Notes: generated from the sequence alone by a model not told the origin. A DNA stretch of 64,000 bases from Sunxiuqinia elliptica (GCF_900113005.1 NZ_FONW01000015.1:1-64000), one strand, 5' to 3'. Counted from the first letter of the stretch, positions 45,999 to 58,004 are shown. Program-made: numbers and translations.

Positions 45999-46022
45999 CT
46001 CCTGTATATACCTCTTAAGACG

Positions 46023-46766
46023 TTAATCAAGCTTAAATCCTTGCTTACGCAGGGTCTCCATCAACTTGGCAGAGAAAAGCTCGTTATCGGCCTTCTTATA
46101 GCGTACATCGGTAAACACCTGAGCCAGGTTCTGCTTGTTGTTTTCCTTGACAAACTGTTTGGAGCTTTCCAGGCTTTCTTTCTCTGCATGCAAAGAAGCA
46201 ATCCGCTCCGCAGCATAGTCTGCATACTTTTCTTGATGCACCACGGCTTCCAAAGGCAAACGATCCGTCAATGGTGGCTCCTGATCCGGATAGCCAACAA
46301 CCAAAGCCGTAACCGGAAAAACTCCCTTAGGCAATTCCAAGGCATCAATAAACTCCTGGGCATTATATAGCGCTGTTCCCAGGTAGCAAATTCCCAATCC
46401 ATGCGACTCTGCTTCAACACACATGTTTTGTGCAAACAAGCTGGCATCAATGGTCGCATTCAAAATCCACAACAGGTTGTTGTAGCCTGCATCAGCCTGG
46501 TTCAGCTCACACCATTGGTTAAACCGGTTAATATCGGCGCAGATCGTTAACAAGACAGGAGCCTGCTTTACCATGGGTTGATTAAAGTGTAAAGGTGCCA
46601 ATTGTGCCTTTGCCGCTGCATCCTTCGTAACCACCACACTGTACAATTGCATATTTCCGGTGTTGGAAGCTCGTGTTCCCGCTTCAATCACCTTATTTAA
46701 TACTTGCTCATCAATGGGCTCTTCCTTATACTTTCGAATTGATCGGTGCTTAAATAATAGTTCCAT
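46023..46766 (-). CDS. Nitroreductase family protein (NfsA/FRP-like)
   Basis: 247-residue FMN-dependent NAD(P)H oxidoreductase: LFKHRSIRKYKEEPIDEQVLNKVIEAGTRASNTGNMQLYSVV (FMN phosphate/ribityl region), CVEAESHGLGICYLGTA and VVGYPDQEPPLTDRLPLEAVVH. Length and the C-terminal PL-EAVVH block match the NfsA/FRP group. Physiological substrate unknown. It stands alone. Confidence 0.92.
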   Translation of the reverse strand: MELLFKHRSIRKYKEEPIDEQVLNKVIEAGTRASNTGNMQLYSVVVTKDAAAKAQLAPLHFNQPMVKQAPVLLTICADINRFNQWCELNQADAGYNNLLWILNATIDASLFAQNMCVEAESHGLGICYLGTALYNAQEFIDALELPKGVFPVTALVVGYPDQEPPLTDRLPLEAVVHQEKYADYAAERIASLHAEKESLESSKQFVKENNKQNLAQVFTDVRYKKADNELFSAKLMETLRKQGFKLD

Positions 46767-47010
46767 AATTTAATAGATCCTTTGATTTTTAGATTTTCGG
46801 ACAGTCAAATATTGGCCAGCTATAAATTTCAAGCAGCTATGCGAATCAAGGCGAGCATCGGTGCAGGAAAAGTCCCATAGCCACTCCTACCTTGGCTTCG
46901 TATTTATCCTTCCTGTCACCAAACAAAGGTAAAACTTTCGAAGAATTGGAGAAGCTGCTCTTGGTCAATCTTCAAGTCTATTTAACACCCCAGGGGGGTA
47001 CTTCGGAAGT
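46767..47010. other. Intergenic stretch before the REP-like array
   Basis: Follows the nitroreductase start region (minus strand) and should hold its promoter. It shows no convincing ORF. The 47.0-47.6 kb part that follows is occupied by the repeat array. Confidence 0.4.
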
Positions 47011-47570
47011 GTTGAACCCGTTCCGGGTTCTGGGGACTGTGCCATTCATTACTGCCCGTAGGTCTCACCTACGGCTATCATCGTTAAACCCTCGGGGTTA
47101 TTGGAATCCGGAAAAGGATTCAACAACAATAACGACAGGTGCAACCTGTTGTTATCAATGGCGAAACAAAAAAGAACCCCAGATGGGGTTCAATTAATTC
47201 CAAATAATGATTCCCTTACCAAGCTGTTGAACCCATTCCGGGTTCTGGCGACTGCACTATTCGCTATTGCCCGCAGGTTACACCTACGGCTACCATCGTT
47301 AAACCCTTCGGGTTGGTTGGAGAAATACCTCTTCTAAAAGCTTCTAAAAAAGGTTCATCATCCCTATTCCTGGCTATCGTATCATTCATTATTGCCCGCA
47401 GGTTGCACCTACGGCTACCATCGTTAAACCCTTCGGGTTGGTTGGAGAAATACCTTTATAAAAGCCACTAAAAACATGGTACATTTTCCTTGTTCCCGGC
47501 TATCGCGTCATACATTACTATCTGTAGGGCACCTACGACTAGCATTGTTAAGCTCTCCGGGGTAAATTGA
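47011..47570 (+). repeat. REP-like array, four diverged ~75-100 bp units with internal palindromes
   Basis: Units begin near 47011, 47225, 47371 and 47497. Each has a GCCCGYAGGT-nnc-ACCTACGGC hairpin followed by ATCGTTAAACCC and a TTCGGGTT hairpin. Copies 2 and 3 are nearly identical over the core; copies 1 and 4 are diverged. Extra hairpins (GAACCCC-AGAT-GGGGTTC at 47174-47191; ACAGGTGCAACCTGT at 47135-47149) lie between units. The pattern resembles REP/BIME elements mobilised by RAYT transposases. No transposase is in the window. Confidence 0.75.
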
Positions 47571-47576
47571 AAGCAC

Positions 47577-47610
47577 AAAAAAAGGGGAGACCAAATGGCC
47601 CCCCCTTCTT
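47577..47610 (-). terminator. Rho-independent terminator of the giant Ig-like gene
   Basis: Minus strand: an AAGGGGGG-type stem pairs with TCCCCTT and is followed by a T7 run, 20 bp after the stop codon. Confidence 0.75.
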
Positions 47611-47627
47611 AATCAATCAATTCGGCA

Positions 47628-50600
47628 TTACCTTTTAACAATTCGTTCAGTTTTGGCTACAACATCATCTTTAGTAACTAAAGTGATAATGTAAAGCCCA
47701 CTGCGTAGGTCACCCGTTTGAATTGTTTCAGTTGGGTTTGCAATTTCTTTCACACGTTGACCAGCAACGTTTGTAATGATTACACGTGAAAGTTTATCAG
47801 CATTCTCAACTTTAACATAGCTATCAAATGGGTTAGGATAAACCTTGAACTCGAGAGAACCATCTACTGGGTCTTCTACACCTGTTGCAAAGTCTGCACC
47901 AGTTGTGAAAGTCCATTCAGCAGCATCAGAGATTCCGGCAAATACATTGCCTGTCATATCTTGGATTGCGTCAGCATCAACGGTTACAAAGTAGTCAGCA
48001 TTCTTATCCAAACCACCAGTTTCAGCGTCGTATTCGTACTCAATAGTGATTACGTTATCAACGATCATGTCAGCAGTAAGAGGAATATCAAGAACAGCTG
48101 TCTCTTCTCCAGCAAGAGTAACGAAAATTGAACCACCAGTTTCAGTTAATTGAACATTTTCATCAAATGTCATGATAAATACTGGGTGGTTATCTTCAAG
48201 TGTTTCTTCATCTGGAGATAACTCTACAACAACTGGAGCAGCCATATCATCACCTGTAGTGAAGTTCCACTCTTGAGTAGTGATTACACCGGCGAATGGT
48301 AATTTATTACTTGCTGTATTCGTAAATGCTCCTTCAGTAATAATGATATAGTAGTTCTTATTGAACTCTAGGTTGTTTTCAGGATTAACAGTAACAACAC
48401 GTCCATCAATCATCACTTTAGCAATATCAGTAGGATCAATTGACTCAACCAATACACCTTCAGTACCAACTTCTTCGTAAATATAAACCATACCAGCAGC
48501 ATTAGCCAACACGCTACGGTCAAATGTAATCACGATGTCAGCAGAAGCATCAACACCAGTTGCGTCGTCAAGAGGAGTAATCTCATCCCAAACAATCATT
48601 GGAGCAGCATCATCTTCAGTAGAGAACATCCAAGTCATGCCTAAAAGACCATCAAATTGATTAGCTGGAGTAGCTGTATCCTCAAATGCACCTTCTTCAA
48701 TCCTTACATAGTAAGTTGAATTTGCAGCAAATTCGTTATGAGTTACCGCAGCGATACGGTTTGCTTGATAAACAGGATCAGTCAATGGCTTCAATGAAAC
48801 GTTTCCTCCATTTACTGGAATTTGTTGGAATGGAGTCCAATCTTCATTGTAGATTACAATGTAGTAATCATCTCCTGTATTCACTTTGATCTCTTTATTG
48901 AAAGTGATCATCAAGTTTTCATTCAAGGCAACATTCGTTGCTTCATTAGCTGGGAATAAAGCGTCAGCACCAAACAATTCTGGTTTTACACCATCAGCTG
49001 TGCTGAATGTCCACTCATCAATCTCAGCAGCTGCAATACCAACCCATTTGTTACCAGCAACGTCAGTGAAAGCACCTTCGTCAGCAGTTACATAGAAGTC
49101 CATATCAGCAGGAAGATCAGCATGTGCAATCTCTACGTAATCCAACACATCATCATCATCTCCCTGAGCGATTGTTACATTGGTTTCATTTACCTCAATA
49201 GCTTCAACCAAAGTACCATCTTCGTAGTCGCGAATGTACAAGCTACCTGTTCCCAAAGCAATCGCTTCGTTGAATTGGATAGACATTTTTCCATCAGCTT
49301 CTGTTCCACCCATAGGAGTGTAAACCTCTACTTCTGGCACAACAATATCCTCCAATTGGAAATAAGTACTTACTTCATCATTATAATTATCTGAGTAATC
49401 AACTACAGCCTCATCAATTAAAATAACCTTGTACCAAGTTTCTGAAGTTAAATCAACAGTTGGGGTTACAGTAATTGTCATATAATCTTCACTAATAGCA
49501 CCTTCAAAAGCTATTTCCTCAGAACCAGGTCCTACATTACCATCCTTATCAGAAGTTAAGTAAACAACCAAGTCAACAATATTTTCGTCCAGTACAGGAA
49601 CCCCATATTTATTGCCTTCATCTGTCCAAACAACATCATCATAAACAGGCTCATCAAAAGTAATAGTTACCACACCTGACGCATCAACTTGAATTGACTC
49701 TGCAACAGGATCAAATGTAACAACAGGAGCTGTATTATCCTCTGTTGTGAAGCTAATAGTAGTTTCCTCAGAAACATTTTCCTTATTATCAACAACTGGG
49801 CTGATCGTCAAAATATAATCAGTCTCGCTTGTCAAGTCCTCTTTTGGTTCTACCAAGATTTGATCTACATCAGTACCAGGATCATCACTATCATTAGCAT
49901 ATGTGTTAACTTCGATCACATTTCCAGCTGCATCTTTTAATACAATAACATCTGCTACTGACTCATCAGTGAAAGCTGTAGCATCTGGTGCTTTAAAGAT
50001 ATCTTCAGTAAAACTAATTACAATTGAATTATCAATTGGAACATCATTCTCAGCAACCAAACTCACTGTTTTCACGCCAGAAACAAACTCAAATGTCTCC
50101 ACCTCAGGTGCAGTTTCGTCCAAAATCACGAAATCCCAATCAGTACCAGCAATACCAGCATAAGCATTTCCTGCCATATCCTTAATAACGCCAGCAGGAA
50201 TCTGAACGTAGAACTCAGCCTGCTCTGCTGGAACATTCTCCATATTGATAGTAACCGTAGAGTCCGTTCCAAAAACAAGATCATTTACATTGATCACTTC
50301 AAACTCAGCACCACCTACAGCATAATATACTGTAATTGCAGCACTAGTTCCTTTTTGAACCATTTCATTGAATTTCAATGTCAATGCAGTTCCTGCTTCA
50401 ATTTCTGGTGTTCCTGTTAATTTAGGCATATAACCATCAGCAACAACCATAGGAGCATCTGTATCTTTAATTGTGAATGACCATCCATCAACTAGATTAA
50501 TTGCAGCCATCGCATTTGGAGCAGCAGCTACGTCAACGAATGCTCCTTCAACAACTTCAACGTAGTATTCTGTATTACTCAATAGAGTCTCAGCACGCTC

Positions 50601-53600
50601 AACTGTTGCAGTCCAAACATTGTCAACTTTTGCAACAGTTGTATTAGCGCCAATCACAATAGTTTCACGAACCACATCAGTTTCAACATCACGAATCAAA
50701 ATAACAGCACCATTAGTCGCCGTAACTTCCTCGTTGAATGTCAATACCAAATCAGCATCAGCATCAACAGCTGTAGCGCCTTTAGCAGGAGCTTTCACTG
50801 TCGCAATTGGCTTAATTACATCTAATGTTTCAAAATCAACATCAACACGTATACCTTGATTTGCGTTACTTGATTTATCAACAGCAACCACATAAGCAGT
50901 GTATTCTACTGAAGAAGTAAGATCTTTAATATCTACAGCTTTTGATCCCGCAGCATCAAAACTTACTTCTTTACCATCTGCAATCAAAGTAGGTACAGTT
51001 GGAGCTGTAGCACTAGCTTCAAGAACCATATAATAAGCTGTAGCCTTCTCATCTAAAGTAATATTCAGCTTCGCAGCAGTACCAGTAATATTATCTACAG
51101 TAGCTACTACTTCTGGCTTAGTATTATCTTCAGTTGTGAAGGTAAAGCTATCATCAGCTCCATGAGCATTACCTAATTCATCCTCAATAACAGTTAGCTT
51201 AACAGAAACGGTATAGTCTGTTAAATCCTCTAGGCTATTGTCTGGATCAATTGTCCAAGTGTTTCCAGAAATCGTAACAACATAATTGTTTAAAACACCA
51301 TTATCAATGCTAACAATAGATCCATCTTTAATTTCAGAAGCCGTATATACATTTCCTGTAGAAGGATTAATAGGAGCTTCATTCCAAGCGATAACAATAT
51401 CAGTATCAATATCTACATCTTTTGCTGCCTCCTTAGGGGTAGCTGTATACTTAGGAGCATACTTGTCATAGGTATAGAAATTTACCACTTTATCTCCACC
51501 ACCTAACGGACGATCATAAACGTCTTTCACGATTGCTTCGTGAATAGTCAATCGGTAATCTTTATCAGCAACCAATGGATCAACTGGGTCGATAGTTAAA
51601 GTTGAGCCTGAGTAAGTATAGTTACTTTGGTTAGCAGCATCATTAAATACTTCAGTATAGACACCAGCATCCTTATCACTAACCTCTAGCAAGATTGTTT
51701 CTGACGCAGAAGCAGTTCCAGCTTTAACAGGTTGAGTAAATGTTATAACAAAGTTATCTGTCAAACCAACCATATCATCCTCATTGGCTGGATCAGTAGT
51801 TTTTACTGCAAAGGCAACGTCCTCATCTGTTGTAAAATTCCATGCACTTCCAGTAATTCCGGCGTAAGCATTTCCTTCGTCATCAGTAATCAAAGTATTG
51901 CTAACTTCCACGTAATATTTAGTGCTAAAATCTAAATCAGCCTTCAATGTAAACGTGATTGTCATTTTGTCAGCTTCACGTTTCAGGTCAGCTTCATTCA
52001 ATGTTTGAACTGCTAAATCTGTAGCAAAATTACGAACCACTGCTGTACCTGTACCAATTTCAACAATCTCGTCGAATGTTAACTTCAATTTGGTATCGAT
52101 AGCTACTTCAGTTGCTGCCATAGCTGGAACATAAGTATCAACTGAAGGTTCAACATTATCAAATGTTGTAAATGTAATTGTAATTTCTGCATTACCAATA
52201 GTAGTTCCTTTACTATATACAGCATCAGCAGGGATAGTGACTACCACAGGAAGTTCTGATGCTGAGAAATCAGCATGAGGAATAACTAACGTATTTCCAT
52301 TGATAACTTCGATACCGGCTTCCACAACAGAAGAACCGGCTTCCATTACAGTAATACCTGAACCATCATTCAACGCGATTTCACGATCAAAAACAACGTG
52401 AATTGGATCTTCTGCGCCAACTGCAGTTGCTTCATGTTTTGGTGTTGAAGAAGCAAGAGCTGGAGCATCAGTTGCTAAAGTTGTAAATTCTACACCTTTA
52501 TTAACGAACTCATTCCCTGCAGCATCAACAATCGATTTTCCGATAGAAATCGTATAGGTTTTATTTGGGTCAAACGAAGTGGCAGCAACAGTAATTTCTT
52601 TGCCAGCAACAGTCCATTCAGCCGTGTAGGTTACATTAGCGCCTTCTTCATTGAAGTTCAATAAATCAGCAGCGCTAGTTCCCATGGTAACCGCTCCACC
52701 ATCTTTACGTTCTACAACCTCAGCAAAAACAATAACGACATCTAGATCTGAATCTACAAGAGTTCCCTCTACAATTTCATTACCATCTGAAGTAAAAGTA
52801 ACTGTAGGAGCAACAAAGTCAGCAACCGTAGGATTAGCCTGGAATGCAGTAGCCAATTCGTTACCTTCTGAATCTTCTACAGCACCCGCTCCGACTTTCA
52901 CATAGTAAGTTGCACCAACTTCATCAAAATCATTAGCCGGATCAATAATGAAAGACTTACCATCTTCACTTACAGTGTAAGTTGCAGTTACTAAAGCTCC
53001 TGTTGCGTCAGCTCCCTTGCGGAAAATAACCATATTCTCAACATCAGCGTCAGTTACAGCAGAACCATCAGCATTGAAAACTTCTTCTGACCACTTAATA
53101 ACGATGTTATCAGTAGCATTCAACTCCATTTTTGCCAAACTAGCTGTTGGAGCTGCAAAGTCTTTCAATGTGAATGTGTCTTCTCCGTCAGTACCTGCAT
53201 TAGCAGCACCATCATAAATATTTTCACCATCAACAACTACCTTATACTCACCCTCAGACTCAGTATTGGTATTATCATAATTTACAGTAAAAACATACTG
53301 ATCTTTTGCTCCATCAAAAGCAATATCATCAGGAGTCACTGAATTCCAGCTATCTCCATCTTTTACTTTGATGGTGACATACGTCCCAATATTTGCCTCG
53401 GTAATAGCAGCAGCAGCAGCAGTATAGATATCTTCAGTGAAATCTAAAGTAATAGTAAACTCACCTGAAGTTTCTTTCAAATTAGTTTGATCTAAAGCAA
53501 ATGTATAAGTCGGCTTGATAAAATCTTTAATTGTGAATACCCAATCATCGTTAGACAACAAGCCTTCAGCCTCATTTCCAGAATTATCTTTGATAAACCC

Positions 53601-55109
53601 TTTAGGGAACTTAACGAAATACTTTACACCACTTTCATAAGCGTAATCAACAGGAACCCAAACTTCATCTTTTGGTCCAGTTTGTTGGAAAAGAATTGAC
53701 TCATCAGTCGCAGCAATTGAAAATACCTTTACGTGGTTCAACCCTGCATCATACTTCCATATTTCAAGTTCTCCGGCGCCTGCAACAACCTCTTCATACT
53801 TACCGCCATCGATATCAATCCGAAGAGTATCTGCATCTAAATGATCAAGATCTGCTGGATCTTCTGCTAACACTGTTGAATTGTGCATTGGCCAACTATC
53901 CGAAACATCGATAATTGGAGCAGTAACATCTAACGTTAAAACCTTTGTTAATACCTTTTTTACCTCACCTGAATTAACGGGACTTTGAGTATTCTCAGCA
54001 TAAGCGTAGATATCATAAGCCCAACTTTCTTGTACTGCAACAGCACCAGTGCCGTTAAAAGCCTGATCTACTGCTACTTTAAAAGTCTTAGTTGCATCAT
54101 CAACAACAACATTCTCCATTCCATTGCCAGCAATAAAATCTGCTTTAACAGGAGCTGGATCTCCATTTTCAACAGCTAAGAAAAAAGCTTCACCTTTTTC
54201 ATTCAAGTTGAAGAAAACATCGAACTTGTCTTTTGCAACATTATCAGCTACAACATTCGAAAATACGGGAGCTGTATTGTCACGAGTCGTAAAATACCAT
54301 CCATCGTGGTTCAACCAACCAGCGAAAGCATTATTATTTTCATAAATTTCACCATTAAATGGTGCATCTTCTCCAGCTTGGCTATCAACAATAGCTCCTT
54401 CAGGAATAGTCACATAATACTTTGTTTCCGGCTCAAAAGCACGAGTTGGGTCTATTGTTAACACATTATCCACAACAATTAATGCAGCATCTTTTACGAT
54501 CTCATATAAATCGCCATTAGCAGTACCATTATCCGTGTAAATATATACTTCTCCACCTTCAGCAACTTTAACGTCTTCATCAAAAGTAACAGTTAGATTA
54601 TTGTCCAACTGAACATCTTTTGACTCCCCGGTTTTTGGGTCAAAGAAGTTAGTGTCTACCAACTTAGGAGCAGTATAATCTCCAACAGTCACATTAGCAA
54701 CAGTCAATGAACCGCTAGCTTCTGCATCATCTGCAGCACGAACAAAATCGGCATCAAACTCTAGTTGATACACGTTCTCCTCTTCTAGATAAGAAGAAAA
54801 ATCGACAGTGATTTCAAACAAATCAGCGTCGTTTGCTTCTTGTGCAATAGTAACATTGGCACTTGAAGCCTGGAAAGTTTTTAATGCAACGTTTCCATTT
54901 GTCACATCTACAAGACGAACAACTCCAACTCCTGTCACAACTGCCTCTGGGGCAGTCACTACAAACGTTGCAGAGGTCTCAAGATTGGTATAACCTTTCA
55001 CATCCGGACTAAGGATGAGCCCACTAGGGACATCGATAGCGAACGCTTGTAAGGTCATTACCATGCTTAGTATAAAAATACTAAAAAGCTGAGTAAATGA
55101 TTTTCTCAT
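47628..55109 (-). CDS. Giant Ig-like repeat protein with T9SS C-terminal sorting domain
   Basis: 2493 residues. Signal peptide (about 1-24, ending LQAFA), then roughly 19 SbsA/Big_5-like Ig domains of about 110-130 residues, each opening with xxAPxV and carrying a FDEDV-like strand, a YYVxIPxGAIxDxxGN strand and a W-x-FTT-x-D end. Two units (around residues 280-390 and 1300-1400) deviate and look more fibronectin-like. The C-terminus (about 2420-2493: LEFKVYPNPFDSYVKVENADKLSRVIITNVAGQRV...GLYIITLVTK) is a type A T9SS sorting domain. I infer a cell-surface or secreted adhesin or scaffold; no catalytic motif is seen. The gene has its own terminator. Confidence 0.93.
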   Translation of the reverse strand: MRKSFTQLFSIFILSMVMTLQAFAIDVPSGLILSPDVKGYTNLETSATFVVTAPEAVVTGVGVVRLVDVTNGNVALKTFQASSANVTIAQEANDADLFEITVDFSSYLEEENVYQLEFDADFVRAADDAEASGSLTVANVTVGDYTAPKLVDTNFFDPKTGESKDVQLDNNLTVTFDEDVKVAEGGEVYIYTDNGTANGDLYEIVKDAALIVVDNVLTIDPTRAFEPETKYYVTIPEGAIVDSQAGEDAPFNGEIYENNNAFAGWLNHDGWYFTTRDNTAPVFSNVVADNVAKDKFDVFFNLNEKGEAFFLAVENGDPAPVKADFIAGNGMENVVVDDATKTFKVAVDQAFNGTGAVAVQESWAYDIYAYAENTQSPVNSGEVKKVLTKVLTLDVTAPIIDVSDSWPMHNSTVLAEDPADLDHLDADTLRIDIDGGKYEEVVAGAGELEIWKYDAGLNHVKVFSIAATDESILFQQTGPKDEVWVPVDYAYESGVKYFVKFPKGFIKDNSGNEAEGLLSNDDWVFTIKDFIKPTYTFALDQTNLKETSGEFTITLDFTEDIYTAAAAAITEANIGTYVTIKVKDGDSWNSVTPDDIAFDGAKDQYVFTVNYDNTNTESEGEYKVVVDGENIYDGAANAGTDGEDTFTLKDFAAPTASLAKMELNATDNIVIKWSEEVFNADGSAVTDADVENMVIFRKGADATGALVTATYTVSEDGKSFIIDPANDFDEVGATYYVKVGAGAVEDSEGNELATAFQANPTVADFVAPTVTFTSDGNEIVEGTLVDSDLDVVIVFAEVVERKDGGAVTMGTSAADLLNFNEEGANVTYTAEWTVAGKEITVAATSFDPNKTYTISIGKSIVDAAGNEFVNKGVEFTTLATDAPALASSTPKHEATAVGAEDPIHVVFDREIALNDGSGITVMEAGSSVVEAGIEVINGNTLVIPHADFSASELPVVVTIPADAVYSKGTTIGNAEITITFTTFDNVEPSVDTYVPAMAATEVAIDTKLKLTFDEIVEIGTGTAVVRNFATDLAVQTLNEADLKREADKMTITFTLKADLDFSTKYYVEVSNTLITDDEGNAYAGITGSAWNFTTDEDVAFAVKTTDPANEDDMVGLTDNFVITFTQPVKAGTASASETILLEVSDKDAGVYTEVFNDAANQSNYTYSGSTLTIDPVDPLVADKDYRLTIHEAIVKDVYDRPLGGGDKVVNFYTYDKYAPKYTATPKEAAKDVDIDTDIVIAWNEAPINPSTGNVYTASEIKDGSIVSIDNGVLNNYVVTISGNTWTIDPDNSLEDLTDYTVSVKLTVIEDELGNAHGADDSFTFTTEDNTKPEVVATVDNITGTAAKLNITLDEKATAYYMVLEASATAPTVPTLIADGKEVSFDAAGSKAVDIKDLTSSVEYTAYVVAVDKSSNANQGIRVDVDFETLDVIKPIATVKAPAKGATAVDADADLVLTFNEEVTATNGAVILIRDVETDVVRETIVIGANTTVAKVDNVWTATVERAETLLSNTEYYVEVVEGAFVDVAAAPNAMAAINLVDGWSFTIKDTDAPMVVADGYMPKLTGTPEIEAGTALTLKFNEMVQKGTSAAITVYYAVGGAEFEVINVNDLVFGTDSTVTINMENVPAEQAEFYVQIPAGVIKDMAGNAYAGIAGTDWDFVILDETAPEVETFEFVSGVKTVSLVAENDVPIDNSIVISFTEDIFKAPDATAFTDESVADVIVLKDAAGNVIEVNTYANDSDDPGTDVDQILVEPKEDLTSETDYILTISPVVDNKENVSEETTISFTTEDNTAPVVTFDPVAESIQVDASGVVTITFDEPVYDDVVWTDEGNKYGVPVLDENIVDLVVYLTSDKDGNVGPGSEEIAFEGAISEDYMTITVTPTVDLTSETWYKVILIDEAVVDYSDNYNDEVSTYFQLEDIVVPEVEVYTPMGGTEADGKMSIQFNEAIALGTGSLYIRDYEDGTLVEAIEVNETNVTIAQGDDDDVLDYVEIAHADLPADMDFYVTADEGAFTDVAGNKWVGIAAAEIDEWTFSTADGVKPELFGADALFPANEATNVALNENLMITFNKEIKVNTGDDYYIVIYNEDWTPFQQIPVNGGNVSLKPLTDPVYQANRIAAVTHNEFAANSTYYVRIEEGAFEDTATPANQFDGLLGMTWMFSTEDDAAPMIVWDEITPLDDATGVDASADIVITFDRSVLANAAGMVYIYEEVGTEGVLVESIDPTDIAKVMIDGRVVTVNPENNLEFNKNYYIIITEGAFTNTASNKLPFAGVITTQEWNFTTGDDMAAPVVVELSPDEETLEDNHPVFIMTFDENVQLTETGGSIFVTLAGEETAVLDIPLTADMIVDNVITIEYEYDAETGGLDKNADYFVTVDADAIQDMTGNVFAGISDAAEWTFTTGADFATGVEDPVDGSLEFKVYPNPFDSYVKVENADKLSRVIITNVAGQRVKEIANPTETIQTGDLRSGLYIITLVTKDDVVAKTERIVKR

Positions 55110-55149
55110 AGCATTTGTTTTTAATTGTACTTAATTGATTGATTGTAAT

Positions 55150-55281
55150 TTATATATTTAATTCTTTTTCAGCATCGCAACGAGAGCCCGAACAACGGTC
55201 GTTATAAAACGACAACAAGACACCGCTACCTAGCACCGCCAGATAAAACCACGCCTTGTAAAATTTATGTTGATTTTTCAT
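55150..55281 (-). CDS. Possible 43-residue membrane protein
   Basis: Minus-strand ORF of 43 codons (ATG at 55281, TAA at 55150): basic N-terminus MKNQHKFYKAWFY, a hydrophobic segment LAVLGSGVLLSFY (about 14-26), then a Cys-containing tail (RCSGSRCDAEKE). It is more GC-rich than its flanks, consistent with coding, and lies 40 bp upstream of the giant gene. Too short for standard ORF cutoffs. Could be a small lipoprotein-like or leader peptide, or a chance ORF. Confidence 0.4.
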   Translation of the reverse strand: MKNQHKFYKAWFYLAVLGSGVLLSFYNDRCSGSRCDAEKELNI

Positions 55282-55819
55282 TGTATTTCAGATATATCTA
55301 CCAGCAAAACTTCATTTTCCATTCAGACAAACGACCAATCTCAACTAGAAATTCGCCCTGTACAGTCCAAATAAATCATTAAGTTATACAGAAATGTAAA
55401 TACGCAATACAAGTGTGCAGAGTAAATTTTTTCTTCATATAATTCGGTTTCACATGTAACTAATTGTCAATCTTTGAATCATCACAATTACCTTCATGCA
55501 GATTAATTTTTAACGCTCAATCGGCATAGATTCTACAAACCTATAAAATTTATTACCAATGTACAAGCATTTTTTGCGATAAAAACAAAGAATTATTCAC
55601 AAAAAACAGAAGACGATAATCTCCGCAAATGTGGAATCTATGCCTAGTTCAAACGATCGCCCAAAAAGAGCTTAACGTAATTATTAATCCAATTATGGAG
55701 CCCTGAAAATCAGAAAATAATGGATTCAAAAGGTAGATTTTAGAGACACAATTCTTCAATGAAAATCAGAGAACCAATAATTATTCTATCTTTGTTTTCA
55801 GAGAAAAGGAGATTGATTT
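55282..55819. other. AT-rich intergenic region
   Basis: Divergent gap between the giant gene (minus) and a small lipoprotein (plus). Very AT-rich in the right half; no ORF, tRNA or hairpin of note apart from the -7 box at 55787. Confidence 0.4.
55787..55794 (+). promoter_or_regulatory. Probable -7 box upstream of the small lipoprotein
   Basis: TATCTTTG, a full TAnnTTTG match 26 bp before the ATG, which would give a short 5' leader. No -33 TTG is seen at the expected distance. Confidence 0.4.
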
Positions 55820-56056
55820 ATGAAACAAAAAACGACTGGCATACTGCTTGTTACCTTTCTTGCAGGCGTCTTATTTAGCCAAACAGCCTGCAAAACGTGT
55901 AAGTGTCCGGCCTACAGTTATCACCCCAAGAAACAGCCCGAGCAACTCTCGCCTCTCCCAATCGACCAAAGAAGTCTAAAGGCTAAGAAAAACAAGCTGA
56001 CTCAAATCGAAAATCAAGCAGGGAATCCCATAGAGACTGCAAGCATCAACTCGTAA
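55820..56056 (+). CDS. Small Cys-rich putative lipoprotein (CKCPAY motif)
   Basis: 78 residues. Signal-like start MKQKTTGILLVTFLAGVLFSQTAC followed at once by KTCKCPAYSYHPK and a hydrophilic, basic tail. The Cys24 could be a lipid-anchor site (QTAC is a weak lipobox). Similar short proteins with a CKCPAYS motif occur in Bacteroidota without known function. AAAGGAGA lies 10 nt upstream of the ATG. Confidence 0.65.
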   Translation: MKQKTTGILLVTFLAGVLFSQTACKTCKCPAYSYHPKKQPEQLSPLPIDQRSLKAKKNKLTQIENQAGNPIETASINS

Positions 56057-57954
<1,898 letters not shown>

Positions 57955-57976
57955 TTCTGATACCATTATAATATAG

Positions 57977-58004
57977 AAAGGCGTCCTTGTGGGCGCCTTT
58001 TTTA
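57977..58004 (+). terminator. Rho-independent terminator after gapA
   Basis: AAAGGCGTCC pairs with GGGCGCCTTT (10 bp, one G-U; loop TTGT), then T6. 23 bp after the stop codon. Confidence 0.92.

Larger units (their letters stand above)
45699..46022. other. 324-bp repeat-bearing intergenic region, no gene
   Basis: Starts with GA-rich tandem repeats directly after the LytTR stop, then a short ATCACTGATCAC-type repeat near 45900-45920, and ends in the terminator of the nitroreductase gene. No ORF or RNA gene seen. Confidence 0.5.

Noticed and set aside
45981-46370. 129-codon plus-strand ORF
   Set aside because: Antisense of the nitroreductase gene; peptide has no coherent domain.
46892-47197. 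A 101-codon plus-strand ORF and a second one at 47101-47337
   Set aside because: Both run through the REP-like array; the peptide is repetitive (LNPFRVLG, RRLHLRLPSLNP) from repeat units and has no domain. Treated as a by-product of the repeats.
47011-47570. CRISPR array
   Set aside because: Units are diverged, unevenly spaced and contain internal hairpins; no constant direct repeat with unique spacers and no cas genes.
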